Shown here piece by piece: positions 1-8,240 of a stretch of DNA of 64,000 bases; position 1 is the first letter of the stretch; every line of letters begins with the position of its first letter. The notes under the pieces are model-generated. The model ran no database searches. It had not been told where the DNA came from and worked only from the letters and a program-made list of their open reading frames with translations. The DNA is from Acidobacteriota bacterium (GTDB lineage: Bacteria; Acidobacteriota; Vicinamibacteria; Vicinamibacterales; UBA8438), in assembly GCA_009838525.1 (NCBI GenBank), contig VXRJ01000002.1, forward strand, positions 19,395-83,394, in the 5' to 3' direction. Made by a program: the position numbers and the translations under genes.

Positions 1-2
1 AC

Positions 3-2507
3 GGTAATGGCAATGGGAATGGCAACGGCGGCAACGCTGCCGTCGACGACACCAGCCGTACCGGTGACCGAAGCGTCGGTGACATATTCGATCGCGCCCT
101 GCGTGGCACGCCCGGGCAACCGTCCGAGGACGACGCCCTCGTGCCGCGACGTCCCGCTCCACCGCGGAACCGGACGGGCGGAGGGCTGGGCGTGCCGCCA
201 TCCAGGGTGCCCGCCCGCCCGAACGGCGCCGAGGGGGGCATCGAATTGCCGAGAGCCCCCACCACCGCCGGCTTCGGCGTGGCGGAAGGCGTCGGCATAC
301 TCACCGGACGTCCCACCATCCGGCCGCCGCGCGTGGCGGAGCGGCCGCGGATCGACGGCCGGCTGGACGACGCGGTGTGGCGCGACGCGATCCATCTGAC
401 CGAGTTCGTGCAGCAAAACCCGGTCGAAGGCGCCCCGGCGTCCGAGGAAACCGACGTCTGGATCGCTTACGACACGCAGAACATCTACATCGCGGTCCAC
501 GCGCACTACAGCGATCCGGGCATCATGCGGGCGAACCGGATCGATCGGGATCAGGCATTCCAGGACGACAACGTGTCCATCTATTTCGACACGTTTCTCG
601 ATCAGCAGCGCGCCTACCGCTTCTCTGTGAACGGCTACGGCGTCCAGGGCGACGCCGTCGTCAACGCGCGGGGCTTCAGCAGCGGCGGCCGCGGACGGCG
701 CCGGGGCGGCAGCTTCTTTTTCGGGGGCGGCGCCCCGCCGACGGGCGACTCGTCGTGGGACGCGCTGTTCGACAGCGGCGGCCAGATCGTCGAGGACGGC
801 TTTACGGCCGAGATGGCGATCCCGTTCAAGAGCCTTCGCTATCCGCAACGGGAGCGCGACGTCCCGCACCGCTGGGGCTTCCAGGTGGTGCGCGACGTGC
901 GGAGCAAGGACGAATACCAGGTCTGGGCGCCGGTCACTCGGAACGTCTCGGGCTTCCTGACCCAGATGGGCGTGCTGGAGGGCCTGACGAACCTCTCCCT
1001 GAGTCGCAACCTGGAGTTCCTGCCCACCTTCACCGCCATCCAGCACGGATCGCTGAACGGCTCCACGTTCGCGACGGGCGACGCGCAGCCCGAAGGCGGT
1101 CTGAACGTCAAGTACGGCATCACGTCGAATCTCGTGGCCGACGTGACCTTCAACCCGGACTTCTCGCAGATCGAATCGGACCTGCCGCAGATCGAAGTCA
1201 ATCAGCGGTTTGCGCTCCGGTACCCGGAACTCCGGCCCTTCTTCCTCGAAGGGGCGGAGATCTTCCAGATGACCGGCCCGATCACGTTTCTCCATACCCG
1301 GCAGATCGTCGATCCGGAGTTCGGCGCGAAGCTGACCGGGAAGGTGGGCAACACGACGATCGGCGTCTTTGCGGCGAACGACGAGGCGCCGGGCCGAGTG
1401 GATGAAGGGGTGCTCGGTTTCGGGCAGAAGGCGAACAACTTCGCCGGCCGCGCGCGCTACGACCTGTATGCCGAATCGTACATCGGCACGCTCTTCACGC
1501 ACCGGGCGTTCATGGGCAGCCACAGCACGCTGGGCGGCATCGACGCGAACTTCCGCCTGGGACGGACCCAGTCGGTCGGGTTCAAGGCGATGCAGTCCGA
1601 CCACCTCGACATGGACGGGATCAGCCGGCAGGGGCAGCTGTTCGACGCGAGTTGGCGCCTCAACAGCCGGCACTGGAGCGCGTCCATCTTCGCGTACGCG
1701 CTGTCACCCGACTTCCGGCACGACCTCGGTTTCGTCCGGCGGGTCGATCAGCAGCGGATCTTCAGTCGGCTTGGCTACACGTTCCGGCCGGAAGGGACGA
1801 TCGTGAGCTGGGGGCCGAGCCTCATTTACGCCTGGAACCAGAACTACGACGGCGTGCTCGAGGACGAAGAAGTCCGCGGCGGCTTCCGGATCCAGTTTGC
1901 GAGGAACATCAGTCTGAATGTCGACTACCGGGACGAGATGGAGCGGTTCCGCGGGATCAACTTCGAGAAACGCCTGGTGTCGCTCGGCGGGCAGATCAAC
2001 ACCAGCCGGCGCCTGTCGTTCGGTGGCTATTACCGCCGGGGCGACGAAGTGAAGTACGAATACGACGCGGCTCTCCTCCCCTACCTCGGCTACGGGAGCT
2101 CCGGGAGCTTCTATGCGACGGTGCGGCCGGTCTCCCGATTCCAGTCCGACATCAACCTGAGCACGAGCGACTTCTTCGATCCGCGGAGCGGCGAGATCCT
2201 CGTATTCGACGTCAAGATCCTGCGCGCGCTCAGCACCTATCAGTTCACGGACCGCTTTCTGCTCCGCAACATCACGGAGTACAACACGTTCGACAAGAGG
2301 CTCGGTTTGAACCTGCTGTTCACTTACCGCGTCAACGCCGGCACCGCGTTCTACATCGGCTACGACGATCACTACCGGCAGGGCGACTTGATCTACGACG
2401 ACCTCGATGGTGACGGCTACACCGAGCAGCTGTTTCCGTCGGTCACGGCGTTGCAGCGGACGAACCGCGCAGTCTTCACGAAGTTCCAGTACCTTTTCCG
2501 GTACTGA
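3..2507 (+). CDS. DUF5916 outer-membrane protein with N-terminal CBM9-like domain (5' partial)
   Basis: The reading frame is open to the left edge, so the gene starts outside the window; the GTG at 141 is probably internal. The first visible residues are a Gly-Asn repeat, then a low-complexity Pro/Arg linker. A carbohydrate-binding family 9-like domain follows, beginning at the 'RIDGRLDDAVWRDA' motif (DNA about 349-393). The long C-terminal part (about 1010-2507) looks like a DUF5916 beta-barrel, with alternating aromatic strands and a terminal 'FQYLFRY', typical of outer-membrane insertion signals. Such proteins are usually exported and tied to polymer or peptide use, but no substrate can be assigned here. 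The next gene is 76 bases downstream on the same strand. Confidence 0.85.
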   Translation, partial: GNGNGNGNGGNAAVDDTSRTGDRSVGDIFDRALRGTPGQPSEDDALVPRRPAPPRNRTGGGLGVPPSRVPARPNGAEGGIELPRAPTTAGFGVAEGVGILTGRPTIRPPRVAERPRIDGRLDDAVWRDAIHLTEFVQQNPVEGAPASEETDVWIAYDTQNIYIAVHAHYSDPGIMRANRIDRDQAFQDDNVSIYFDTFLDQQRAYRFSVNGYGVQGDAVVNARGFSSGGRGRRRGGSFFFGGGAPPTGDSSWDALFDSGGQIVEDGFTAEMAIPFKSLRYPQRERDVPHRWGFQVVRDVRSKDEYQVWAPVTRNVSGFLTQMGVLEGLTNLSLSRNLEFLPTFTAIQHGSLNGSTFATGDAQPEGGLNVKYGITSNLVADVTFNPDFSQIESDLPQIEVNQRFALRYPELRPFFLEGAEIFQMTGPITFLHTRQIVDPEFGAKLTGKVGNTTIGVFAANDEAPGRVDEGVLGFGQKANNFAGRARYDLYAESYIGTLFTHRAFMGSHSTLGGIDANFRLGRTQSVGFKAMQSDHLDMDGISRQGQLFDASWRLNSRHWSASIFAYALSPDFRHDLGFVRRVDQQRIFSRLGYTFRPEGTIVSWGPSLIYAWNQNYDGVLEDEEVRGGFRIQFARNISLNVDYRDEMERFRGINFEKRLVSLGGQINTSRRLSFGGYYRRGDEVKYEYDAALLPYLGYGSSGSFYATVRPVSRFQSDINLSTSDFFDPRSGEILVFDVKILRALSTYQFTDRFLLRNITEYNTFDKRLGLNLLFTYRVNAGTAFYIGYDDHYRQGDLIYDDLDGDGYTEQLFPSVTALQRTNRAVFTKFQYLFRY

Positions 2508-2583
2508 CGCGCCGGGTGCGCACGTCGGTCCGGATGGATGACACTGCGCCAGCCTCGGCGCCGGCAGGAGTGAGGGTCAGGTC

Positions 2584-3723
2584 ATGACGATTCGGACGAT
2601 AGCGATTCTGGTAAGCGTTCTCGTGCTTGGAGTTGGTCTCCTCGTGGCGGCGCAGGAGGAAGGGGGCAGACCGCAGCTCGATCGGCTGACCCTGCCGCCG
2701 GGCTTCTCTATCGACGTGTACGCCGCGGACGTGCCGAACGCGCGGCAGATGGCGCTGAGTCCGAACGGCACGCTGTTCGTCAGCACGCGCCGGGCGGGAA
2801 ACGTCTATGCGGTGCTGGATGACGACGGCGATCAGACGGCCGACCGCGTGCTGACCCTCGCCTCCGGCCTCAACATGCCGAACGGCGTCGCCTTCCGTGA
2901 CGGCGCGCTATACGTGGCGGAGGTGAACCGGGTCTGGCGCTACGACGACATCGAGGCGAACCTCGAGTCGCCGCCCGAACCCGTGATCGTCAACGACTCG
3001 TTCCCTTCCGATCGAGCCCACGGCTGGAAGTTCATCGCGTTCGGCCCGGACGACCGTCTCTACGTGCCCGTCGGCGCGCCGTGCAACGTGTGCGACCACG
3101 AGGCGGAGACGCCCATCTACTCGACCATCACCAGCATGAACCCGGACGGGAGCGACCTGCAGATTTACGCGCACGGCATCCGGAACTCGGTCGGTTTCTC
3201 GTGGCATCCGGAGACCGATGAGCTCTGGTTCACGAACAACGGCCGCGACCGCCTGGGCGATACCCAGCCCGCCGACACGCTGCACCACGCCCCGGAGCCG
3301 GGCCTCCACTTCGGTTTCCCGTTCTGCCACCAGGGGGACATCCAGGATCCCGAGTTCAATACGCGCCCGTGCAGCGAGTTCCGCCCGCCGGCGCGGAAGC
3401 TGGGTCCCCACGTCGCCGCACTCGGGATGCGGTTCTACACCGGCGGCATGTTCCCGTCGGAGTACCGCAACCAGATCTTCATCGCGGAGCACGGCTCCTG
3501 GAACCGGTCGGCGGAGGCGGGCCACATCGGCTACCGGATTACCGTCGCCACCCTCGACGGCGACCGGGTGACCGACTATTCCATCTTCGCCGAGGGCTGG
3601 CTGGATACCGCGATCAACGACTCGTGGGGCCGCCCCGTCGACGTGCAGGTCATGCCGGACGGCGCGCTCCTGATCACCGACGATCAGGTGGGCGCCATCT
3701 ACCGGATCACCTACGACGGCTGA
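2584..3723 (+). CDS. PQQ-type sorbosone/glucose dehydrogenase family, exported
   Basis: This 379-residue protein has an N-terminal signal peptide ending near 'LLVAAQ'. It then shows the family opening 'LTLPPGFSIDVYAADVPNAR' and the beta-propeller repeats of sorbosone dehydrogenase-like proteins ('ALSPNGTLFVSTR', 'GLNMPNGVAF', 'HGIRNSVGFSWHPET', 'LLITDDQVGAIYRITY'). Members oxidise sugars or aldehydes in the periplasm with PQQ; many homologues have no known substrate. ATG 2584 is favoured because it gives an intact signal peptide. The gene lies downstream of the DUF5916 gene on the same strand, consistent with an exported catabolic group. Confidence 0.85.
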   Translation: MTIRTIAILVSVLVLGVGLLVAAQEEGGRPQLDRLTLPPGFSIDVYAADVPNARQMALSPNGTLFVSTRRAGNVYAVLDDDGDQTADRVLTLASGLNMPNGVAFRDGALYVAEVNRVWRYDDIEANLESPPEPVIVNDSFPSDRAHGWKFIAFGPDDRLYVPVGAPCNVCDHEAETPIYSTITSMNPDGSDLQIYAHGIRNSVGFSWHPETDELWFTNNGRDRLGDTQPADTLHHAPEPGLHFGFPFCHQGDIQDPEFNTRPCSEFRPPARKLGPHVAALGMRFYTGGMFPSEYRNQIFIAEHGSWNRSAEAGHIGYRITVATLDGDRVTDYSIFAEGWLDTAINDSWGRPVDVQVMPDGALLITDDQVGAIYRITYDG

Positions 3724-3750
3724 GCAGCTCGCGCGCGGCTGAGGCTGCCA

Positions 3751-3775
3751 CCGCCCTATGGAGGCGGCACTTTTG
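3751..3775 (+). terminator. weak hairpin after the sorbosone dehydrogenase
   Basis: A five-base-pair GC stem (CCGCC/GGCGG, 7-base loop) is followed by a short T run (CACTTTTG), 28 bases after the stop codon. The stem is short, so this is a tentative intrinsic terminator. Confidence 0.25.
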
Positions 3776-3782
3776 TGTATTA

Positions 3783-3811
3783 ATGGTATTGCCGACAAGT
3801 GTTAATACCAT
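3783..3811. promoter_or_regulatory. inverted repeat in an AT-rich leader of the M24 peptidase gene
   Basis: Eight-base arms ATGGTATT (3783-3790) and AATACCAT (3804-3811) form a perfect inverted repeat around a 13-base spacer. The surrounding 90 bases are much richer in AT than the rest of the window and hold two ATTAAT motifs, at 3779 and 3855. This suggests a regulated promoter or operator; the regulator is unknown. Confidence 0.4.
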
Positions 3812-3860
3812 GCATCGCCAGACTGCTAGCACATTAAGCACACGAGGCATTCTTATTAAT

Positions 3861-5192
3861 ATGGCTAGCGGCAGGTTTCTCGGCCTCGTTGCGCTGGGGC
3901 TCGGCGCCGTCCTCCACCTGGCGATCCCGGCCGGCGCCCAGCCAACGCCGGAACTGGTTCGTGAGCGAGTCGAGCGCGAGTGGACAGTCAAGGCGGAGAA
4001 GATGCGCGCGAATCTCCTCCCGCTGATGCGCGCCCACGAGATCGACCTCTGGATCATCCTCAGCCGCGAGAACGCGCCCGATCCGGCACTCGAACTGTTC
4101 GGCGGCTACGGCGTTACCGGCTGGTACGGCCACCGGAACGCCTACCTCTTCCGCGACGCGGGTGACAGCGGCCTGGAGACCGCGGCCCTCGGCACCCACC
4201 TGAGCGATCACCTGGCGCCGTTCTACGACGAGCGCGTCCTGTACGGCGAGGAGGGGCTGGCGCCGCACCTCCGGGAGTGGATCACCGGCCGGGATCCGCG
4301 GCGTATCGCCATCAACCAGTCGCGCACCATCAGCATGGCGGACGGATTGACGGCCGAGCTGAAGGATTACCTGATCGACGCCATTGGTGCGCCGTACCGC
4401 GATCGCCTGGTCTCGTCCGAGCCGTTGCTCGTCGAGTACGTCTCGACGCGCACGCCGGCCGAGGAGGCGATCGTCCTCGACGCAAGCGCAGCCACGTTCG
4501 ACATCCTGCGCCGGGCGCTCTCGAACGAGGTGATCACGCCCGGCCGCACGACGCTGATGGACGTCCACTACTGGATCACGGCGGAGTGGAAGCGGCAGGG
4601 CTTCGAGTTCAACTTCCCCGCGTCGCTTGACCTGCAGCGGCGCGGCGCCGAGCCGATCGACGACAGCGCCGAGCCCGTCATCGAGCGGGGCGACCTGCTG
4701 CACGTCGACTTCGGCGTCCGCAGCTCCGGCCTCGTCACCGATCAGCAGAAGATGGCCTACGTCCTGCGGGAGGGCGAGACCGAGCCGCCGGCCGGACTGC
4801 GCCACGCGTTCGACGTCTCGAGCCGGATGGCCGAGATCATCCTCGACGAGTTCCAGGTGGGCCGAACCGGCATCCAGATCAAGACCGCGGCCGAGTCGCG
4901 CGGCGCGGACGAGGGGATCGACTCACTCGTCTATTCGCACGCGCAGGGCAACTGGGTCCACGACGCCGGCGTCTGGATGATCTTCGACTGGCCGGAACGC
5001 TACGGCGACCACCCGCGCTTCCCGCTGCGCGCCAGGGAGTGGATCTCGCTGGAGTACCGCGTCACCGTCCCGATCCCCGAGTGGGACGGCCAGGCGGTCG
5101 ACATCATGCGCGAGGAAGACACGTTCGTCGGCGGCGACGGCAGCGTGGAATACCTGTCGGGGCCTCAGACCGAGCTCTGGATCATCCGCTGA
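3861..5192 (+). CDS. M24 family metallopeptidase (Xaa-Pro aminopeptidase-like), exported
   Basis: ATG 3861 gives 443 residues with a signal peptide ending in 'PAGAQ'; an in-frame ATG at 3810 would put 17 extra residues before it. The N-terminal half resembles a creatinase domain ('LLPLMRAHEIDLWIILSREN'). The C-terminal half is a pita-bread M24 domain. Metal ligands are recognisable: Asp in 'HVDFG', Asp in 'GLVTDQQ', His in 'YSHAQGN', Glu in 'SLEYRVTV' and Glu in 'MREEDTF'. The family cleaves peptides with proline at the second position. The signal peptide predicts a periplasmic enzyme, fitting the exported neighbours. Confidence 0.85.
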   Translation: MASGRFLGLVALGLGAVLHLAIPAGAQPTPELVRERVEREWTVKAEKMRANLLPLMRAHEIDLWIILSRENAPDPALELFGGYGVTGWYGHRNAYLFRDAGDSGLETAALGTHLSDHLAPFYDERVLYGEEGLAPHLREWITGRDPRRIAINQSRTISMADGLTAELKDYLIDAIGAPYRDRLVSSEPLLVEYVSTRTPAEEAIVLDASAATFDILRRALSNEVITPGRTTLMDVHYWITAEWKRQGFEFNFPASLDLQRRGAEPIDDSAEPVIERGDLLHVDFGVRSSGLVTDQQKMAYVLREGETEPPAGLRHAFDVSSRMAEIILDEFQVGRTGIQIKTAAESRGADEGIDSLVYSHAQGNWVHDAGVWMIFDWPERYGDHPRFPLRAREWISLEYRVTVPIPEWDGQAVDIMREEDTFVGGDGSVEYLSGPQTELWIIR

Positions 5193-5230
5193 GACGAGAC
5201 TCCAGGCTGCGGTGTTGGTATATTGACGAT

Positions 5231-5246
5231 AGGACACATGTGTCCT
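5231..5246. promoter_or_regulatory. perfect 16-bp palindrome upstream of the HicB-like gene
   Basis: AGGACACATGTGTCCT is perfectly self-complementary and lies 22 bases before the HicB start codon. A TTGACG element (5223-5228) is directly upstream, so the palindrome could overlap the promoter. HicB proteins with DNA-binding tails commonly repress their own promoters, so an autoregulatory operator is the natural reading (inference). Confidence 0.6.
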
Positions 5247-5268
5247 GGTTTCTGAGTGCCCTCCGGCG

Positions 5269-5697
5269 ATGCGCTTCATTTATCCAGCGCGCCTACAGCG
5301 TACCGGTCCTGACGAGATCGTCGTTTCCTTTCGCGATCTACCGGAGTGCCTGACCTCCGGAGCGAACGAGGTCGAGGCCTTGAGCGAAGCGGCGGATGCC
5401 TTGGAAGAGGCTATTGCCGGACGTATCGTAGACGGTGAGGCGATTCCACCACCAAGCGCCCGGCGGAGTGGAGAGCGGCGGGTTGCCGTCCCGCCAACGA
5501 TGGCTGCGAAGGCGGCACTCGTGCTGGCGTTTCGGGAGAGCGGGCTCTCGCGACTTGCATTCGCCCGGCGTCTAGGCGTCGACGACAAGGTCGTTCGGCG
5601 CATGTTGGATCCACGCCACACCACCGCCGCGAACCGGTTGCAGAAGGCGCTCCGGCTACTCGGTCGCGAGCTCATCGTGGAATCCTCGGCGGCTTGA
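5269..5697 (+). CDS. HicB-family antitoxin/regulator with C-terminal helix-turn-helix
   Basis: This 142-residue protein begins with the HicB fold ('YPARLQRTGPDEIVVSFRDL', then 'PECLTSGANEVEALSEAADA'). It ends with a helix-turn-helix ('LSRLAFARRLGVDDKVVRRM'). HicB normally neutralises the HicA mRNA interferase. No hicA-like dsRBD frame is seen within 500 bases on either strand, so it appears to be an orphan, perhaps kept as a regulator. The palindrome at 5231-5246 is the likely binding site. The next gene starts 21 bases downstream. Confidence 0.8.
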   Translation: MRFIYPARLQRTGPDEIVVSFRDLPECLTSGANEVEALSEAADALEEAIAGRIVDGEAIPPPSARRSGERRVAVPPTMAAKAALVLAFRESGLSRLAFARRLGVDDKVVRRMLDPRHTTAANRLQKALRLLGRELIVESSAA

Positions 5698-5718
5698 CGT
5701 TCTAACCGGAGAAGGGCC

Positions 5719-6666
5719 ATGAGGCGGACGGTGCTCGTTCTCGCCGTGCTGGCCGTGGCCGCCGGCGGGGCGCCGCGGCCCCTGGCAGGCCAAAGCGCGA
5801 CGCCATGGGGCGATCCCGACCTGCAGGGCCTGTGGAACTACTCCACGAATACGCCGCTGCAGCGGCCGGAGGAATACGCGGGCCGCGAGTGGCTGACCGA
5901 GGAGGAAGTGGAGGCCGCCAACCTCGAGTCGCGCACGTTCGCGACCTCCGAGCGCCGTAGCGAGTTGACTCCGCTGTTCGACCTCTCCCTCAACTTCAAC
6001 CAGTTCTGGTGGGACATCGGCGGCTCGACGGGGCGGACGTCGCTCATCACCGATCCCGCGGACGGCCGGCTGCCGCCCAGGACGCCGAGTCGGGAGGCTT
6101 ACGAGGCCTCGGCAGAGGCGCAACGGCTGCAGGAAGCCAGATGGGGGCTCGGACCGGCGCACGGGCCGGAGGACATGGAGCCCAACGACCGTTGCATCGC
6201 TGACCGCCAGGTGCCGGTTCGCGCCGCCGGCGAGAACGACCACGTCCAGATCCTGCAGGCGCCCGGATACGTCGTCATTCTCCGGGAGAGGATCCATGAT
6301 TTCCGGATCATTCCCGTGACCGACCGGCCCGGCCTGCCCGCTGCGATTCGGCAGTGGCTCGGCGTCTCGCGCGGACGCTGGGAGGGCGCGACGCTCGTCG
6401 TCGAGACGACGAACTTCCATCCCGAGGCGCAGTATCTCGGGTCCGGCCCGCACGGCCATGTCGTCGAGCGGTTCACCCGGCGTGGCGAGGACTCCCTCGA
6501 GTACGCCTTCACCGTGACCGACCCGAGCGTCTGGACGCGGCCGTGGACCGCTACCTTGCCGTGGCGCGCGACAGACGGACCGCTCTTCGAGTACGCCTGT
6601 CACGAGGGGAACTACAGCATGACGAACCTGCTCGTGTCGGCGCGCGCCGTCGAAGCTCGTCGTTGA
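5719..6666 (+). CDS. secreted protein of unknown function ('PDLQGLW' family, copy 1)
   Basis: The 315-residue product has a signal peptide ('RTVLVLAVLAVAAGGA') cleaved near 'LAGQS'. It opens with 'PWGDPDLQGLWNYSTNTPLQ' and ends with 'FEYACHEGNYSMTNLLVSAR'. The same start and end signatures, and the central 'GRWEGATLVVETTNF', recur in the protein at 22376-23425, so the two are paralogues. I recognise the family as common in acidobacterial genomes but know no function. AGAAGG before the ATG supports the start. No catalytic motif is recognised. Confidence 0.75.
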   Translation: MRRTVLVLAVLAVAAGGAPRPLAGQSATPWGDPDLQGLWNYSTNTPLQRPEEYAGREWLTEEEVEAANLESRTFATSERRSELTPLFDLSLNFNQFWWDIGGSTGRTSLITDPADGRLPPRTPSREAYEASAEAQRLQEARWGLGPAHGPEDMEPNDRCIADRQVPVRAAGENDHVQILQAPGYVVILRERIHDFRIIPVTDRPGLPAAIRQWLGVSRGRWEGATLVVETTNFHPEAQYLGSGPHGHVVERFTRRGEDSLEYAFTVTDPSVWTRPWTATLPWRATDGPLFEYACHEGNYSMTNLLVSARAVEARR

Positions 6667-6668
6667 AC

Positions 6669-7847
6669 CTACGTCCAGTCGGCAAGGGCCTCCGGCTGCC
6701 CGAGCGGGATGGCGCGCACGTCGTCGTCAAGGGGATAGGCGTTCGGGGCCCGGCAGAAGATCGATAGCGAGCGAACCGAGCCGGGCGGCAACTCGCGGGC
6801 GATCCGGAGGAGTGCGCCGGCGTCCCGGGCATCCGGATGCTCGGTCCACTTGGCCTCACCTAGGTGGAACGTCCCTGCGCGATGCAGCAGGAAGTCCGCT
6901 TCGCGCGTCCGGTCGGCCCAGAAATGGAAGTCCCAGCCACCACGGCGGTTGGACTGCGCGCGGCGGATTTCGGCGCAGACGAACGTTTCCCACAGAGCGC
7001 CGGCGAGCGGCGAGGACCGCAGCCCCTCGATTGTGTGCACACCGCAGAGGAACGCCGCGAGCCCCGCGTCGCGCAGGTACAGCTTCGGCCGCTTGACCAG
7101 CCCCTTCGTCCGGTTCGCGAACCACGGCTCGAGAAGCATGACCTGATGCGATGCGGAGAGCGCGGACAGCCATCCACCGGCGGTGGAGCCGCTGATGCCG
7201 GTATCCCTTGCGAGATCAGCCTGGTTGAGCAACTGCGCCGAGCGCAAGGCGGCCGCGCGTACGAAGCGCTCGAAGTCGCGAAGGCTCGCAACCTGCAGCA
7301 ACTGCCGCAGGTCCCGCTCCAGGTAGGTCGCTACGTACGAACGGAAGAAGCCCTCAGCCTCGATATCGCGGTTCTCGTAGAGCTCGGGGAAGCCGCCGCG
7401 CACGAGGAAGTCCTCGGCGGTCAGGTCGGGATGCGCCCCTCTTGCCTCGGCGAACGAGAGCGGTTCCAGCTCGATGACGGCGGCACGACCCGCCAGCGAA
7501 TCCGAGACCGACTTCATCAACCCGAGCGGCTGCGATCCGGTCAGGAGGAAGGCGCCGTACCGCCCGCGCTCCCGATCGACGGCCGCCTTGACGTGGCGAA
7601 AGAGGCCGGGTGCGTACTGCACCTCGTCCAGGATCACCGGCGGTGGGTGTCGCGCCAGGAACGTGTCCGGATCGCGTTCCGCCTGCTCCGCTTCGCTCGG
7701 CAGATCCAGCGTCACGAAGGTGTGGTCCGGGAACAGCCGGCGCATCAGGCTGGTCTTCCCGGTCTGGCGGGCGCCCGTCAGCACGACGACCGGGCGGGTT
7801 GCGGCCCGTTGCAGCAGAAGCGGCTCGATCTGGCGATCAATCCACAT
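6669..7847 (-). CDS. DUF4143-type AAA ATPase
   Basis: Translation from ATG 7847 gives 392 residues. The N-terminal ATPase has a Walker A 'TGARQTGKTSLMRRLF' and a Walker B-like 'PPVILDEVQYAP'. The C-terminal half is DUF4143, with 'GISGSTAGGWLSALSASHQV' and the nuclease-like 'WDFHFWADRTREADFLL'. Members of this archaeo-eukaryotic-type ATPase group are widespread and often mobile; their role is mostly unknown. An in-frame ATG at 7883 would add 12 residues, but a TAGAAT element sits between the two starts, favouring 7847. The gene converges on the secreted gene upstream with 2 bases between the stops. Confidence 0.8.
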   Translation of the reverse strand: MWIDRQIEPLLLQRAATRPVVVLTGARQTGKTSLMRRLFPDHTFVTLDLPSEAEQAERDPDTFLARHPPPVILDEVQYAPGLFRHVKAAVDRERGRYGAFLLTGSQPLGLMKSVSDSLAGRAAVIELEPLSFAEARGAHPDLTAEDFLVRGGFPELYENRDIEAEGFFRSYVATYLERDLRQLLQVASLRDFERFVRAAALRSAQLLNQADLARDTGISGSTAGGWLSALSASHQVMLLEPWFANRTKGLVKRPKLYLRDAGLAAFLCGVHTIEGLRSSPLAGALWETFVCAEIRRAQSNRRGGWDFHFWADRTREADFLLHRAGTFHLGEAKWTEHPDARDAGALLRIARELPPGSVRSLSIFCRAPNAYPLDDDVRAIPLGQPEALADWT

Positions 7848-7885
7848 CGTGCATATTCTACGATTCAATCCTACGATTTGCACGA
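7847..7885 (-). promoter_or_regulatory. promoter/operator of the DUF4143 ATPase
   Basis: An inverted repeat TCGTGCA (7847-7853) / TGCACGA (7879-7885) brackets two direct copies of CTACGATT (7858-7865, 7871-7878). Read on the minus strand, TAGAAT (7860-7855) ends 7 bases before ATG 7847, so transcription may begin at or next to the start codon (leaderless). No regulator is identified. Confidence 0.4.
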
Positions 7886-7990
7886 TACGATCGCCATGGA
7901 CACGCTCTTCGGCTTTGAGCGCCCGGGGAAGTGCGATATCGTAGGAAGCGCGGTCGGTTCCCGCGTGGTTCCGGCTCGCACTCTCCTTGC

Positions 7991-8084
7991 GGTGAGGTGG
8001 CCGAGAGGCTGAAGGCGGCGGTTTGCTAAACCGTTGAGGGGGCTTTAACCTCCTCCCAGGGTTCGAATCCCTGCCTCACCGCCA
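7991..8084 (+). tRNA. tRNA-Ser (GCT)
   Basis: The acceptor stem GGTGAGG pairs with CCTCACC (8074-8080), with discriminator G 8081 and an encoded CCA at 8082-8084. The anticodon stem GCGGT/ACCGT (one G-U pair) encloses loop TTGCTAA, giving anticodon GCT at 8025-8027. The long variable arm marks a class II tRNA, and the T arm contains GGTTCGAATCC. It reads AGC/AGU serine codons. Confidence 0.95.
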
Positions 8085-8125
8085 TTCCTTCGCGTTGCTT
8101 CGGAATGACGGTGAGGCAGGGATTC
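8065..8125. repeat. inverted copy of the tRNA-Ser 3' tail
   Basis: The 24 bases 8065-8088 (tRNA T-arm end, acceptor strand, CCA and ATTCC) are repeated in inverted orientation at 8102-8125 with one mismatch (8108 against 8082), around a 13-base loop. The precursor transcript could form a 24-bp hairpin that pairs away the mature 3' end. Integrative elements normally leave direct copies of tRNA ends, not inverted ones. Confidence 0.85.
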
Positions 8126-8240
8126 AGGCCTTCGCCTCCACCCTTCCCACGCTCGCTGCGCTCGCTTGTCCGGGCTCGGCTTTCGGCTCGAATCCTGGCG
8201 TTTGTGGCGATTCTACGCGCCCGGAACCGGGCCGCGGTGG

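Noticed and set aside
3369..3860. N-terminal extension of the M24 peptidase
   Set aside because: It lies within the sorbosone dehydrogenase gene in another frame and then an AT-rich leader; the signal peptide begins at ATG 3861.
8065..8125. integration attachment site of a mobile element
   Set aside because: The tRNA tail is repeated in inverted, not direct, orientation, and no integrase gene is present.
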